Positions 34,121-45,350 of a stretch of DNA of 64,000 nt are shown piece by piece. How positions within the stretch are numbered: position 1 is the stretch's first letter; every line of letters starts with the position of its first letter. Origin of the DNA: Siderastrea siderea (taxonomy: Eukaryota; Cnidaria; Anthozoa; Scleractinia; Rhizangiidae); contig OZ034969.1 in NCBI GenBank assembly GCA_964030785.1, positions 31,786,101 through 31,850,100 of the forward strand. Reading direction: 5' to 3'. The translations under genes and the position numbers were made by a program. The notes beneath the pieces are model-generated. The model made no database searches and was not told the origin of the DNA. It saw only the letters and a list, made by a program, of their open reading frames with translations.

Positions 34121-34884
34121 AATAATGTAAGTAGGGTTTCCCCTTTAATTAAGAAATGAAAGTGTAGATTAAGACGCAAATAATGAAACATGTCATTTCA
34201 GTGATATCGCAAGTGTAATACTAGGTACAACATAGTTGTGAAATACAATAATAAACTACCACAGAGTTATTAGCATAATAAAGTTTATTAAAATATTGTC
34301 GTCCTTCTTGACTCCATGCTAAGTTTTCCTCCAACGATGACCTCCGCAAAGAAAGGATTTACGGCCAATTTTACTTGAAGAAATTTGCCACAAATGAAAC
34401 TTCTCAAGAGATACCGCCGTAGCGGTACTCCACAAGATAATGCCTGAGAACCAGCAAAACTATTCCAAAAGGAATTAGCTGTTGTACATGTGTGGTACCA
34501 GGTTTCATTTGATTGGTTCACAGCTCAAGTGGTTAAAATAAGTTTTATACCATTAGGAACCAATCAGAATCGCTATTAAGTTACCTTAACGTTGTGTTAT
34601 AGAAGTTATGCTGTTCATTCTTTCTCGTCAAAAAATGCCGAAGCATAAAAAACCAGGAAGCTCTCCTGGTCACAAAAGAATACTATAATGCGCTGACCCC
34701 CCCCCCCTTCACTCCCCTTATCCTCACTCACTTACGACGTGATCAAACTCTTGAAGTCATCCACTGACCTTGTGATCATGTGGTGGGCTGTCGGCAAAAT
34801 GAAATGAAACGATTCTCAGACCATTAATGGCCGTGAAGACACGGTTGTAGAAAAACATTCTTCAGGTCCCGGTTGTTCAAAGAG

Positions 34885-35256
34885 TAGCCTGCGTAGCAAG
34901 CGTTTCGGTAAGGCTTTCCGCACGTTCGATGCACTTTTCGCTAAACTTGGGGCGGGCGGGCGTAGAAGACTGCTTTCACCAGTGTAAATCTAGTAAATCT
35001 TGTGGGGCAATCAGTGCCTCGAGTTCCTCAGTCCGTGTATTGGCTCATGGCTGTTTACGCATCAACTGCGATAAACCGCGCGGTGAAGCACTCTCAGTAA
35101 AACATTGCAACTCAAAGGCGTGTGTACAATAGCAAAAATATCGTAAACAAGTTAAAAATTGTTTTGCGCTCGCCCCCATTTTCGCGCGGCTAAAAAAAAA
35201 CAAAAAATGCCTCGAACGGGCGGAAAACCTTACGGAAACGCTTGCTACGCAGGCTA
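34885..35256. mobile_element. Mutator-like MITE, 372 bp, perfect 9-bp target duplication
   Basis: Ends TAGCCTGCGTAGCAAGCGTT and its inverted copy. It is flanked by TTCAAAGAG at 34876-34884 and 35257-35265; copy B has a single TTCAAAGAG at 45054-45062, the empty site. The interior (about 34965-35155) is an inverted copy of part of the insertion at 32.3-32.5 kb. A 9-bp duplication is typical of Mutator-like elements. Confidence 0.93.
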
Positions 35257-35265
35257 TTCAAAGAG

Positions 35266-35541
35266 CGGATAACGCTATCACCCGATAAATCACTATCCAG
35301 TGGATAGTGTACCTAGTTTTGTTAACATTTATCCACTGATTTATCTGGGCCCGGTTGCTCAAAAGGTGGATAATGCTACCCACCGGATAAATTGCTATCC
35401 AGTGAATAAATAATACCAAAACAAGGTACACTATCCACTGGATAGTGATTTATCCCATGGATAGAGTTATCTGCTTTTTGAACAACCAGGGCCAGGTGTA
35501 TAGCGTCATCCGCTCTTAATTTGAACAACCGGGCCCAGTCT
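35266..35541. repeat. TTATCC-rich palindromic repeat, copy A
   Basis: A patchwork of inverted words (CTATCCAGTGGATAGTG, GGATAAATCACTATCC, GGGCCCGGTTGCTCAAAAGG and the complementary TTTGAACAACCAGGGCC). It has the look of a MITE inserted in or beside another copy of itself. Present in both duplication copies (45063-45333). Confidence 0.8.
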
Positions 35542-35553
35542 GGGATCTTAAAT

Positions 35554-36189
35554 TTAGTCGGTTTTAATCTGATCCAACAAAAAGGAGAGCGCTTCTTCGA
35601 AAACCTTTCCATCCCATCCGCCAGATTTCATTTCAAACCACCTGACCAAGCCATGGCTACGGCAGAACTGTTCCAGAGCTGCCTCGCTTTCAATTGTTTT
35701 TCCTTTTCCCATCCATTCTACACTGGAGGAATTAAAAGCCACGAGAACGCATGGGATTCGGGAATTTGCAAAGTCGGCAATTGACTTTGTCCATTTCGCT
35801 GCCTCAATTAAAGATGAAGGATGCTCTGGGGCCCAGAACACCAGAGCGCCGTGACAAGATTGGAAATTAAATCCCGCGTAACCCTCGGGATCGGGACCGA
35901 TGATTGATAACGCATCCACCTCGCTCTGTGAGGATTTCAGCTTTTTTAAGTGGATATCAATGCATACGGGCGGTAGACACGATCCTTTAGGAGGCACGGG
36001 AAAATGCTCTTTGACAAATACATTCTCTTTTCCTATAATAGTGCCCACGCACAAAATTACTATGGCTTCGCCCTCTTGGACTGCGTTTGTTTTGAAAGTT
36101 TGCATCTCCACATCTTTCCCCAGATTCCTCAAAACGTTTTCGTTTTCTTTGTCCGGAGTTTCGTAGTTGGAATCAATAGAAGAGAACAT
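35554..36189 (-). CDS. Degenerate Ras-like (small GTPase fold) protein, copy A
   Basis: A 211-codon minus-strand frame from ATG (MFSSIDSNYETPDKENENV) to TAA. The order of elements follows a Ras-superfamily G domain. A first strand and a worn P-loop appear at about residues 43-57 (IVILCVGTIIGKEN; spacing and final Ser/Thr do not fit GxxxxGKS/T). Next is a segment in place of the WDTAGQ strand (SIIGPDPEGYAGF, about 95-107), then GALVFWAPEHPSS for the switch II/strand 4 region, IPCVLVAFNSSS in the NKxD position, and MKSGG in the SAK position. Key nucleotide-binding residues are therefore missing, and GTP binding is doubtful. The frame is intact in both duplicates. Single-exon as seen; a spliced 5' exon cannot be excluded. 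Fold assignment is by pattern only. Confidence 0.6.
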   Translation of the reverse strand: MFSSIDSNYETPDKENENVLRNLGKDVEMQTFKTNAVQEGEAIVILCVGTIIGKENVFVKEHFPVPPKGSCLPPVCIDIHLKKLKSSQSEVDALSIIGPDPEGYAGFNFQSCHGALVFWAPEHPSSLIEAAKWTKSIADFANSRIPCVLVAFNSSSVEWMGKGKTIESEAALEQFCRSHGLVRWFEMKSGGWDGKVFEEALSFLLDQIKTD

Positions 36190-37060
36190 GATATCTTGTA
36201 ATCGAGGAGCGTTTGAATCTCCCTAACTACCTTGGATCAGGCAAAGTACATTTTCATTCCGGGACACAGCTTTCACTTTCCATTCACTCGAACGTTCATT
36301 CAACAAATGCTTCTCATTTCTTTCGCCTGAAATGTCCGTCCTCCTGAAGGAAGAAACCAACTGAAATATTGCTACAAACTCAACTGAAGATTATCGGTAG
36401 TTCTAACTGGGTGGCAAATGGGACACGTTTTTACAGGCCTGTATTGAGAGATCTTGTGTTTTTGGGATGATTTTATAGCTATCACACAACTGTCACGCCT
36501 TAGGTTACCCCAAATAAAGCTCACTTGCTACGAAATATTCCAAAGTGCGTGACCTTGGCAGAAATATCGGGGAAATTGTGAACTCTACAGCTTTTTTGTC
36601 AAGATTTTGGTGTTTTCTGTGGTCTATCGGTACCTAAATGGCGGAAATTTTTCTCTAACAGGAAAATCAAACAGCAATCCAGTCGCGCCGACTCTTAAAT
36701 GCAACTTGCATTCCTGGTTTGTCGTACGTCGGTTCACTGAGTCTTCGCGCGGCCTCTGAACAATCAGGCTCGTTATAATGACGTCGATTTTACCAGACTG
36801 AAAGCTAATATCTCAAATACCGGACATTTTGCTCGTGACATGACCTTTTTTTCATTTATGGCTATGACATAACCAGGTAGATTTAGTGACGCATCGCAGA
36901 ACTGACTGTCATACGGTTGGTTTGTTTTGTAAGGTGATAACATTCATTATATACAGGATGTGCGCGCTAATTGTGCAAAGCAGTTCATCCCGGGAAAAAA
37001 CTGAATTTGCCTGAATTGAATTGACCTTTCATCTGTCACCGATAATATGCATACATACAT
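36190..37060. other. Duplicated non-coding sequence (copy A)
   Basis: Upstream flank of the Ras-like ORF on its strand; it matches 45990-47278 of copy B. No gene seen. It contains the 55-bp segment 36627-36681, which is inverted in copy B. Confidence 0.6.
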
Positions 37061-37783
37061 TTAAGGTGGCTAGACCCGGTTTTTCACTAACCATACCTAC
37101 TCTCTCTGAACACGAAATACAAAGATGTCTCAAACGAAACAGGAAATCGAGTTATACCTATTTGTAGGGTATAGATTGAAGTTTAAGAAAGTGGGTTTTT
37201 TTCGAGATCGACGCAGCCATAGCAACACGGTGACGTCGTTGCTATTTTTACTTTCCCTTAATTTGTAGGAAGTCCAGACATTTGTTTTCAAAGCTATTTA
37301 TAGGACTTGTAGTTCATATAATTGTCTTCAGTTGTACCGATTTTAAACATTTTTTATGAGAGCGTTTTCGAGAAATAATTGATTAAAGTTTTTAGCTCCT
37401 GCTAACAAAAAATACTAACATAGCGTGACATAACCCCTTTAAATTGTTTCTAGAGATTTCAGCTATCCTGCAGGATTTGATGAAAGAAATCGCTTCGTCC
37501 GATTTCCAATAATGTGAACGCGAAAAGAATTGTTTATGATTCGTTTTTTAGCAGCAGCTAAAAATTTAAATCAGGAGCCAATGGGCTCCTGCTTAAATCA
37601 ATTATTTCTCGAAAACGCTCTCATAAAAATTGTTTTATGAGAAAAAATCCACTTTTCTTAAACTTCAATCTATACCCTACAAATAGATATAACTCGATTT
37701 CCTGTGCCGTTAGAGGCATCTTTGTATTTCCTGTTCAAAGAGAGCAAGTATGGTTATTGAAAACCCGGGTCTAGCCACCTTAA
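37061..37783. mobile_element. TTAA-ended foldback element, copy A (723 bp)
   Basis: Begins TTAAGGTGGCTAGACCCGGT and ends with the complement (GGGTCTAGCCACCTTAA). Long inverted arms, including TTTGTAGGGTATAGATTGAA and its complement. TTAA at both ends could be a piggyBac-type target duplication. It lies in both duplication copies, so it predates the duplication; copy A has lost about 130 bp of the right arm. Confidence 0.85.
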
Positions 37784-39733
37784 CTTCCCTACATACCGGA
37801 AGTGCAAATTGTCCATAACAGGTCACCGGAAAACAAGAACTACGTTTTTTTAAAAGAAACCTTTTTTCCTTAGGAAAAGGGGGGGGGGGGGGGGGGTTGA
37901 GAGACTATCCGCCGCCTGTAAATTCTTCAGAATTTCCTGTTTAGTTTACTTTCGTGCGAGATGTCGCGGAGAGAAAATTTCTGCACATCTCGAGGTGCAC
38001 GCAGGGAGACGTCTAGCAGCAGCATGCCCCTGGGTCATGTCCCCGCTACTGTTTTTCTCTGTGTGTACAAGTTGTGGATTTGTTCTTGCAGGCTATGTTT
38101 GTGAATTTGTTGTGAATAAAGTTTGTATTCTTTTGTATTCTTGGCTACATGTCTCCGCTATATGGCCCTGGTATGTGGAAGTGCCGCATGACCCTTGGTG
38201 CGTTCAACAAGCGAGTTTTGTCGCTGGTTTATGTCGCTGCAACATGTCCTGAGGGCCTGAGGAGAAAGGGACATGCCAAGTACCAGTACTCAGAAACAGT
38301 GTCAATGAAATCATATTAAAAGACAATTTTACCGAACAAATAGAAATCGGTTAAATGAAATTCAGTCCGACAACCTATTTACACATACTAGTAATAATAA
38401 CAATCCTAATTTTTCCATTTCCCAGGCAAGTCTCTACGTTCAAATTTGTTAAAGCTATGCGAATTACAAATAACAATAAAAGTGAATCAGCTGAAATAAC
38501 TAGTTAAGGACTCCTGCTGTGTTAACCTTTAGGCGCAAATCTTCTAAGAAGTCAGAAGCATTGAGAAGAGTACTCTTGAGCCCTTTACGCTAATGTGGAC
38601 GGATCTCAAAATCTCGAAGGACAAAGCTGTTCTTATCCGACTTAACCACGTGATCACTATGGTGTATGGTTCCCCGTCGTTCAGAGCTAGGTGTTTCAAG
38701 ATTTTATATAACTAAGTACACTTTAACTGAGTTTACCTTCGACATAACGACTTCAGCACTAATACAATGACACAAAAGTTCAAGAAAAGAAAAGACAACA
38801 ACCACAACAACTGAACAAGTAAATCATAGGCCTCTACATGTATTAACCAACTCACGAATGTGAAACGTTAGAGCCCAAAGACTCGGACTATAACAGCAGC
38901 ACTGTATGCAATTTTGCCTGCTGCAGGCAGGATTGCATACTGAACTGGCTTTCAAGTTCAGCAAATAATAAACCTAAAATATAGCATAATATTCAGCCTT
39001 CAACACACATGATACACACGTGTTACAGCTGTAGTTACGAAGCCAAGGCAGGTTGTGCTGAGTGCTAACAGCGTTTTCTACTGGCTATGCTAGCAGCAAG
39101 CAAGGTCCCAGCTTAAGCCTTCCTTCCGGTTGTTTTTATCACGCAATCACTGGAAGTTGCACAGACAAACCAACTGCAAGAAATTGTTCCCCCAATAAAC
39201 CCCAACTTTGAGTCCGTGCCAGTGCTCGGCGTTTTCGTAACCCCAGCCGTAACATACTAAATTTTGACTGTTTAGATAAGTGGAACGCTTCTCTCCGGGT
39301 GGAAATTTTCCGGTCCAAGTGGTCCACCTCCCACGGTGGTCTTCTTTGACTGGTCGGTCCGGCACAACCGAAACGTCTGTTCCATTTTCAAAAAATTCTC
39401 GTTTCCAGTCCCGCTCATCGTCACTACAAAGTAGTTAAGATGGTGGATGGTACACAAGTAAACTGAACATTCTAATACAACATACATACACAAAAAGACA
39501 TATTCTAATACAATAATTCTTCTAATTTGTTTAATATTTAATTTATTCAACTTGTCCATGCAGACTTTGGGCAGCGGTGGAGATTTAGTGGTGATGTAGT
39601 CATGGTGAGCCCGTTTAACTTTTGGTCAGCAGATTAGAGAGTCAGTGGTTTCAAGGCTGGTTGTCCTGTTGCACCCTGTTGTATTGTTTCCTTTTAAAAC
39701 AAGAAACTTTACTCCCACATTGTCTTTCTCCAG
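37784..39733. other. Duplicated non-coding sequence (copy A)
   Basis: Matches 48141-51077 of copy B apart from its insertion. It has a poly-G run at about 37879-37899 and a repeat-like segment at 37960-38280 (CTGCACATCTCGAGGTGCAC...). No gene recognised; frames here are short and mirrored in both copies only because the DNA is duplicated. Confidence 0.6.
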
Positions 39734-42162
39734 GGTATAAATGCAGACCTGAGCAACCTGTTAGGAAAACCTAAAAAAAGTGCCATTTGCATTGAACAAT
39801 TCAAGGAACCAAAGGTTCTACCATGTCTGCATACTTACTGTAAAGGATGTCTGGTAAAGCTGATCAAGAAACAAGGACCTGATCATGTTATAACTTGCCC
39901 TGAGTGTCGGCAGGATACAAAAGTGAGTCTAAAATTTCAAAACAGAGGTATCAAATTATGTATGCTGTGGTGTCAATTGTTTTGTTTTTTGAAGTTTTTC
40001 AAGGGCTGTTGAGCTCTGGTTATTGAGGGCCTCCATGTGTTCATGAAGAAACTGCTATCCCATGGTTACATACTTAAATCCATGCTTCCCTCCCCTCCAT
40101 CCTTGCTTTTAATTAACTTGTGAATACTTGTTGAGGACTCCACTGGTAGTAGGAAATAGTAACTTGTGGCCATTGTAAGACAATTAAGATAATTCCTGCC
40201 GGAAAACAGAAGCTGTTATTTGTGATCAGTGTCAAGTTTTCCTCATCAAATTAGTGTATATTTTTAACACACACAGGTCATGAGAATTAAGTAAGTGATC
40301 ACCAAAGGTGATTTGTTTGAATGTTTTAACACGTTTTCCCAACTAGTACTCAACAAAATGTATGGAAACCATAAACGAGAATTTGTATAATGATGCTGGT
40401 TCTTAAAGGATAAAAAACAACGCTTAGGAACCATTTTAACTGGCACTTTTTGATAGATTACTGATGGAGATGTTGGAAAACTGCAACCAAATTTCTGGGT
40501 GAACAATTTTATGACTTTACTGAAGATGCAAGAGAACATTTCATCCGGAAAGCCCCTGGTCTGTGAAAACTGTGACAGTGGTGACTCTGCAGTTTCACGA
40601 TGCACTAACTGCAGTGTTTTCATGTGTGAGTTTTGTGTAACTGCACATAAAAGAATCATTGCATTTAAAGGTCACCAGATTTTATCCCTGGCAGAAGTTC
40701 AGAAGCTGGGATCAAAGGCCCTTGTTAAGCCAGCCTTTTGTGGGAAACATGCTGGTGAAGTGGTGAAACTGTTTTGTGAAACCTGCCAGGAAACGATCTG
40801 CCGAGATTGCACCATTGTTGATCATCGTGAACATAAGTACAACTTTGTTGCAGATGTGGCTGAAAGAGAGAGGAAAGTTGTTCAAGGGGTTCTTGAAGAG
40901 ACCAAAGCTAAAGACAGTGCTGTTGAAGAAGCTGTGAGGGCTGTGCAAATAATGGAAGGTCGTATGAAAGCCAAGACTGCAGAAATAAGCAAGGAAGTGG
41001 ATGGATTTTTTGATGAGCAAGTGAAGACATTGGAGAATTTGCGTACCAGCCTACAGAATGAACTGACAGTGCTAGAGCAGGGGAAGCTTAAGGAGGTGGA
41101 AAGCCAAAGGGAAATGCTCGCCTTATCCTTGGCACAGCTGCGAAGTAGTGCTGAGTTCGTTGAAAAAGCATTAGCAGATGGAGGTGACATGGAGCTACTA
41201 TCCATGAAACAACAACTTATTCAACGACTTGCACATTTAAATGCTTCGCAATCCAGTGCAAACCCTGTAAAAGTGACTATCTGAAGCTACAAGTGAACAA
41301 AACAATTGGGGACATTGCCAAAGTGGCAACCTTACTTTATATCCCCGTTGACCCCTCAATATTTGTGCTGAGCATGGTAGGAGGAGAAGAGGGAGTCCTG
41401 TACCAGACATTGGCTGGGCAACCTGTGGATTTCATGCTTGTTATTAAGGATAGAACTGCAGTCGTTCAACCAAAGACTGGCTATGTGTTTCACGCTTCAG
41501 TAAATCATTCAAGAGAAGCTAACTTAGACCGAGAACTTCCGGTACATAACAATGGCAACGGCTCTTATTCGTTTTCTTATCGACCAGAGACCGATGGACT
41601 CTGTACTCTGTCAGTAAAGGTTGAAGGGGACAGTGTGTGTGGAAGTCCTTTAACCTGGAAAGTGAAGCCAAAAGTAAAGGGAACAAATGACCGTAGTCTC
41701 TTAACGTCAAGTCCAGAACAGGCTGAAGGTGGACAAGGAAAGCACTGTTGGAAACTAATGCGCCTGAAAGGTAGCTCAACACAAGGCGGTAAATTTGAAA
41801 TTGGAGTTAGCTGTTACACACCAGCTAATGGGGTAAGTCATCACAGTGATACAGAAACCAAAAGGTGCACCTGGTGCTGTAATGTGTGGATTCGTCCCTC
41901 AAATTATGGTAGTTATAATTATTGTGATTATTCCTACTCTCGTTCTGACAGTCAAGGTATTAAAGCATCTATTACTAATTTTCAGCATGGTGACATTTTC
42001 TCAGTTTATCTAAATCGTGATACAAAAAAACTTGTCATCTACAACCAGCGAAGTAAACAAGTTGAAGTCTTTACAGATGTACAAGGGGAAAAGATTCGTC
42101 CGATCATTTCACCGTACCTTTCTGGTGTTCAGGGCAATGGCTTTACCCTGGACATTAATTGA
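39734..42162 (+). pseudogene. TRIM-family copy 2: chimeric RING exon and frame-shifted second exon
   Basis: Exon 1, 39734-39922: acceptor CAG at 39731-39733, donor GTGAGT at 39923. It encodes a RING half-site (AICIEQFKEPKVLPCLHTYC...CPECRQD), but the first zinc ligand, Cys in copy 3 (CAIC), is Ser here (SAIC), and the N-terminal codons come from the end of duplication copy A (INADLSNLLGKPK, in frame). Exon 2, 40457-42162: acceptor TAG at 40454-40456, phase 0. It encodes two B-boxes (CENC...CTNC; CGKH...CRDC), coiled coil, filamin repeat (about 41380-41670) and SPRY-like end (KKLVIYNQRSKQVEVFTDVQ). One T is missing at about 41250 (CAATCCAG against CAATTCCAG in copy 3), giving TGA at 41282-41284 between coiled coil and filamin; the frame resumes to 42162. 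A pseudogene is likely, though one sequencing error would explain the frameshift. Confidence 0.82.
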
Positions 42163-42396
42163 GCATAGCAGACAATGTAGACAATGTGTAGGTGCCTTCT
42201 CACTTCGAAGGTTGGTGCTCTGAGGCTTGGTCTCTGCATCATATCAAGGTGTATCCTTGAGACAAAAAGAAAAATCCCCACATTGTCCCTCTCTACCCTT
42301 TCAATAGAGTTAAGCATCCCATCCTAGAAGGAAGTGGGTGGGGGTGGGGGTAATATTACATGTAATGCTTCTGGTTGCTTCATGCTACAGAAACTG
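42163..42396. other. 3' flank of TRIM copy 2
   Basis: No feature recognised except a short G-rich tract near 42333-42352. Confidence 0.5.
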
Positions 42397-42610
42397 GCCC
42401 TTTAAGTCCCAATAGTGACAAGCGTCTAATTTCTCTTTATAGTATTACTACTTGACCAAACATACAGGACATGAGAATCAATAAAAGGAAATGATCACCA
42501 ATGATCAAATGTCTTGAATTTTAATCGAATTCTCCCAACTAGTAACAAAAGAAATAGAAGGAGAATAGTGAGAAGAATATGGATGCTAATATTGGGACTT
42601 AAAGGCTTAA
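42397..42610. mobile_element. MITE of the CCCTTTAAGTCCCAATAG family, copy 1
   Basis: Ends GCCCTTTAAGTCCCAATAGT and the complement of ATTGGGACTTAAAGGC(TTAA); the interior phrase GACATGAGAATCA...GATCACCAA...TTCTCCCAACTAGTA is shared with 42851-43055 and, in worn form, with the introns of TRIM copies 2 (about 40260-40370) and 3 (about 62710-62870). TTAA at the right end hints at a piggyBac-like target. Confidence 0.8.
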
Positions 42611-42850
42611 TCGCCATTCACGTGGGCTTCTCGTGACCTAGATGTGCAACCTTGCCAACAAATTTTTGATCAAAAGGCCTCTAGAGTGGTTAAATACGAC
42701 CTTCACCACAAAACTATCTCTGACTTTGACTACTATCTTAAAAGTTTATTTGTCAAAACGTATGCCTACAAAATTTTGGGTTCAAGAAAGCCATAAACCA
42801 CCAAGATACGGGTTGTCAGATGTTCAAACACTCCCATACAAGTATCTCGT

Positions 42851-43055
42851 AGCCCTTTACGCCCCAATGGTGACAGGAATCTTATTTCTCCTTACATTAT
42901 CAATACTTGAACAAACGTGCAGGTCACGAGAATAATGGAAGTGATCACGCGAGATGAGTATCTCGATGTTTCATTGAATTCTTCCAAGTAGTAACATGAG
43001 AAAAATATAGAGAACAGTGAGAATTTGCTTGTTGGTATTGGGGTTTAAAGGGTCA
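42851..43055. mobile_element. MITE of the CCCTTTAAGTCCCAATAG family, copy 2
   Basis: Ends GCCCTTTACGCCCCAATGGT and the complement of TATTGGGGTTTAAAGGGTC; interior GGTCACGAGAATAATGGAAG...GTGATCAC as in copy 1. Confidence 0.8.
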
Positions 43056-43887
43056 ATTTTCACCGGCTTATTATTATGCAACGAACTCGTGCTAAAATTG
43101 AAGTCTTGGTATGGAGAATGTCAGACCAATAAAACTGACGATTTCTACGTCAAAAGTCTACACTGACACGAAATTTTGTGTCTTCTATAGACAGACAGCC
43201 TTTATTTTAGCACGATTAGAAAATTAAGGCTCTGAAGCTTGTGGGGTCATGCTAAATAATAAAAACTAAAATTAAACTTATGCAAACTACATACGTTGTG
43301 AAATCGGTTCATCCAATTTTCATCAGTTGAGAATTTGCCCTGAGGAGGGTTTTTAAATAAAACCGAAATACTGGCTCAGTTCATTTTCTAGTTATAAGTT
43401 TGTTGTATACGGTTTTTCTGGAACGATATGACTTAAAAGGATGCTTAACTTTGAATTAAGAATTTGATTGATAGAGTTACAGGGCTAAAACTTGTAATTA
43501 GGAAAGTGTAACATCTCAACAGTTAACCACACTCAGTTTTTAATTTTGATTTAATCATCTGAAGAGCAGATTATTAAAACAATTAATGAAGCCAAGCCAG
43601 TGTTGCTGTAAAGAACTTTAGTTTTCACTCTTGGAATGAATACTTGAGCTGTTTCGACTGTGTAAATGGGATTAGCTTTTGCCCCTCATCGGCCATCAGT
43701 GCTGTTGATGACAATGGGTTTTGTGGGGGAGTGTGCAGAAAACAATCTACTTTATTCTTTGACCAGGAAACTGTTAAGACTGAAGTTTTCTTGTTGCAAT
43801 CTTCAGGATTCTTTTCAAGCTTTTCTTGTTTTTAAAAATTACTATGACGAACCTCTGGGTAGGGGTGAGGAAGGCATTTTGTTTTTA
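43056..43887. other. Intergenic, nothing recognised
   Basis: AT-rich; overlapping short frames at 43644-43902 have no recognisable motif. Confidence 0.5.
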
Positions 43888-45062
43888 CTAAACGTTTCCT
43901 GAAATTACGATTCAGGGTCCATCACCTGGTCATGGTCAGGGACTCTTGTAAATTTTTGTAACATTTTAAAATGCTGCAAGAGTAATCTAGTATCTTAAAA
44001 ACACCTTATGATATATGTACTTGTATTTACTGCTTTTTTACATTGAACAGTAGTGAGTTTTTACATTTTAGATTTTAATTACGATAATTATGATCACAGT
44101 ACTACTAAATATTTTATGGTGTGCCCAGCGGGGCACTGAAGGGAAACGTACATCAAGGGCGGTCAACAATAGTTATTTCCTACCGGTCGCCTAGTTTCAC
44201 GAAACTTTTTAGCAATGCGTGCTGCAGCTGCGTGTCTGGAATAACTTTAACGATAGAACTTTAACAGACAATATTATTTTCAAGAGCATTATAGTAATAA
44301 TGTTCGCAAGGTTTCCCCTTCAATTAAGAAGTGAAAGTGTTGATGAAGACACAAATAGTTAAAAATGTCAAGGACATTTCAGTGATATCACGAGTGCAAT
44401 ACTATATACAACATAGTTGTGAAATAGAATGATTAGCTACCATAGAATTTTTAGCATAATAAAACTGTGTTAAAATATTGACGTCCTTCGTGACTCCATG
44501 CTAAGTTTTCCCGCAGCGATGTCCTCCGCAAAGAGCGGCCAATTTTTCTTGAAGAAATTTGCCACAGAGATACCGCCGTAGCGGTACTCCACAAAACAAT
44601 GAGAACCACCAAAAATATTCTAAAAGGAATTACCTGATGTGTAGCACCAGCCTTCATTTGATTGTTTAAAGTGGTTAAAAAACGTTCATACTATTAGGAA
44701 CCAATCAGAATCGCTATTAAGTTACCTTAACGTTGTATTATAGAAGTTATGCTGTTAATTCTTTCAGGACAAAAAATGCCGAAGGGTAAAACACCCGGAA
44801 GCTCTCCTGGTCACAAAAGAATACTATAATGCGCTGTCCTCTTCCCCTGCCCCCCGCTCCCCACCCCCCACTCCCCACCTTCCTTCACTCCCCTTATCCT
44901 CACCCACTTAAGACGTGATCAAACTCTTGAAGTCATCCACTGACCTTGTGATCATGTGGTGGGCTGTGGGTAAAATGAAATGAAACAATTCTCAGACCAT
45001 TGGTGGCCGTGAAAACACGGTTTTGGAAAAAATATTCTTCAGGTCCCGGTTGTTCAAAGAGC

Positions 45063-45064
45063 GA

Positions 45065-45096
<32 letters not shown>

Positions 45097-45333
45097 GCGG
45101 ATAGTGTACTTTGTTTTGTTAACATTTATCCACTGATTTATCTGGGCCCGGTTGTTCAAAAGGTGGATAATGCTACCCACCGGATAAATTGCTATCCAGT
45201 GAATAAATAATACCAAAACAAGGTACACTATCCACTGGATAGTGATTTATCCGATGGATAGAGTTATCTGCTTTTTGAACAACCAGGGCCAGGTGTATAG
45301 CGTCATCCGCTCTTAATTTGAACAACCGGGCCC
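45063..45333. repeat. TTATCC-rich palindromic repeat, copy B
   Basis: Counterpart of 35266-35541. The word CTATCCACTGGATAGTG and the paired GGGCCCGGTTGTTCAAAAGG / TTTGAACAACCAGGGCC ends are seen. Confidence 0.8.
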
Positions 45334-45350
45334 AGTCTGGGATCTTAAAT

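Larger units (their letters stand above)
30935..39776 (+). repeat. Segmental duplication, copy A
   Basis: Collinear with 43888-51120 once insertions are removed. Similarity starts near the ACTAAACGT phrase at 30935 and stops at AACCTAAAA at 39776, immediately before the RING sequence of TRIM copy 2. It is visibly weaker at the left (up to about 34.7 kb) and very high from about 35.3 kb to the end. Copy A alone carries insertions at 31138-31960, 32077-33056, 33241-34120 and 34885-35256. Confidence 0.92.

Noticed and set aside
37995..38252. 85-codon frame present in both duplication copies (also 48356-48613)
   Set aside because: Shared only through duplication; cysteine-rich by chance in a repeat-like segment, with no family resemblance and no splice signals that I can support.
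40712..41020. Minus-strand frames within the TRIM exons
   Set aside because: They recur at the same place in all TRIM copies only because the coding strand is conserved.
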